Assembly: GCF_000717335.1 (NCBI RefSeq)
Contig: NZ_JNYZ01000040.1
Span: 1-64,000, forward strand
DNA from: Amycolatopsis jejuensis
GTDB lineage: Bacteria > Actinomycetota > Actinomycetes > Mycobacteriales > Pseudonocardiaceae
Length of the DNA stretch: 64,000 nt
Direction: 5' to 3'
This document shows, piece by piece, positions 63,430-64,000 of the stretch. The notes beneath the pieces were generated by a model. It was given only the letters and a program-made list of their open reading frames with translations, was not told the DNA's origin and ran no database searches. Position numbers and translations under genes: made by a program. Numbering within the stretch: position 1 is the stretch's first letter; each line of letters begins with the position of its first letter.

Positions 63430-63850
63430 ACTTGGCCGGGGAGGTCGGCCCGGCTCGGCCAGAGTCGGCGGCACGGGCTCCGGGGGAGTGAGCGATACGG
63501 GTTCGGCCGGAGTTGGCGGCCCGACTCGGCTCGGCTGGGGCGGGCAGCACAGGCTTGACCGGGTTCGGCGGCCCCGGCTCGACCAGCGTGAGAGCCTGGC
63601 TCGACCGGAGTCGGCGGCACGGGCTCGGCAGGAGCAGGCAGTCCGGCTCGACAGGAGCGAGCGGCACGGGCTCGGCCGGAGCAGGCAGTCCGGCTCGACA
63701 GGAGCGAGCGGCACGGGCTCGGCCGGAGCAGGCAGCCCAGCTCGACAGGAGCGAGCGGCACGGGCTCGGCCGGAGCAGGCAGCCCAGCTCGACAGGAGCG
63801 GGCGGTGCATGCTCGACCGAAGGCAGCGGCTCAGGCTTGGCGAGGCGTGG
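63430..63850. repeat. 47-bp minisatellite and its degenerate flank
   Basis: Between about 63600 and 63800 a 47-base unit (CTCGACAGGAGCGAGCGGCA... type) recurs exactly at 63647, 63694, 63741 and 63788. Diverged relatives (GGCTCGGCCGGAGTCGGCGG) extend left to about 63430. The period is not a multiple of three, so successive units are read in different frames, yet all frames are open. Treated as non-coding. Confidence 0.85.
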
Positions 63851-64000
63851 CGGGCAAGACCGAGCGTCGTCGGCAATTGTCTGGGCGGCGAGGGCTGACT
63901 GGCGCGGGCGGGACCCGCACCAAGCGATTCCAGGGTGAGCACCAAGCCCGAGCTGGGCGGGTCAATGCGCCTCAGGTTGGCTGCCATGCGTGGTCGCTGG

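Noticed and set aside
62947..63987. N-terminal continuation of the membrane protein frame to 63987
   Set aside because: Pro/Arg/Ser-rich, includes the 47-bp minisatellite, and has no start evidence; ATG at 62946 is a sensible start.

Overview
The window is high-GC actinobacterial chromosome. Protein content, codon use and gene order point to Pseudonocardiales, most likely Amycolatopsis or a close relative; this is inferred from remembered gene order, not from a database search. Much of it follows a conserved actinobacterial core order: add-deoA-cdd-sdhCDAB-dac-yihY-trpS-icd and folD-mfpA-dnaE2 resemble the M. tuberculosis Rv3313c-Rv3370 stretch, and purH-purN-perM-DUF5336-sucD-sucC resembles Rv0951-Rv0957. 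I see no transposase, integrase, tRNA, rRNA or CRISPR array.

Region by region: 0.1-6.6 kb holds a DUF3516-type helicase, an acidic protein of unknown function, a divergent SDR/TetR pair with two near-identical 24-bp operator sites, and an MFS exporter. 6.7-16.2 kb is nucleoside salvage and uptake: add, then a tightly overlapping minus-strand operon of BMP lipoprotein, ABC ATPase, two permeases, cdd and deoA. 16.8-20.2 kb is sdhCDAB. 20.3-25.3 kb holds a secreted subtilase, an SCO4848-type membrane protein, a D-Ala-D-Ala carboxypeptidase, a YihY/BrkB protein and trpS. 25.3-27.5 kb is mostly repeat-rich and non-coding, with one small membrane-protein gene. 27.5-39.6 kb carries xth, a metallo-hydrolase with an apparent compensated double frameshift, icd, small enzymes, regulators with exporters, and folD.

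39.8-44.3 kb is one very large gene for a TNT-domain (NAD+ glycohydrolase toxin type) protein with a YezG-like N-terminus and a collagen-like linker. 44.4-52.8 kb is a DNA-damage block: an MfpA-like gyrase-mimic protein and a translationally coupled imuA'-imuB-X-dnaE2 mutasome operon, preceded by a perfect LexA box. X is a small Pro/Ser repeat protein, and ImuA' carries an approximately 540-residue repetitive N-terminal extension. 53.1-60.0 kb is purine biosynthesis (purN-purH), PerM, a DUF5336 protein and succinyl-CoA ligase. 60.1-62.9 kb is a large membrane protein overlapped by a small B12-domain-like protein without the cobalamin His motif. The right end (62.95-64 kb) has no credible gene and contains a 47-bp minisatellite.

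The best candidates for something undescribed are the repeat-protein-containing mutasome operon (48.4-52.8 kb) and the YezG-collagen-TNT protein (39.85-44.27 kb). Tandem repeats with a period near 30 bp recur both inside genes and between them across the window.
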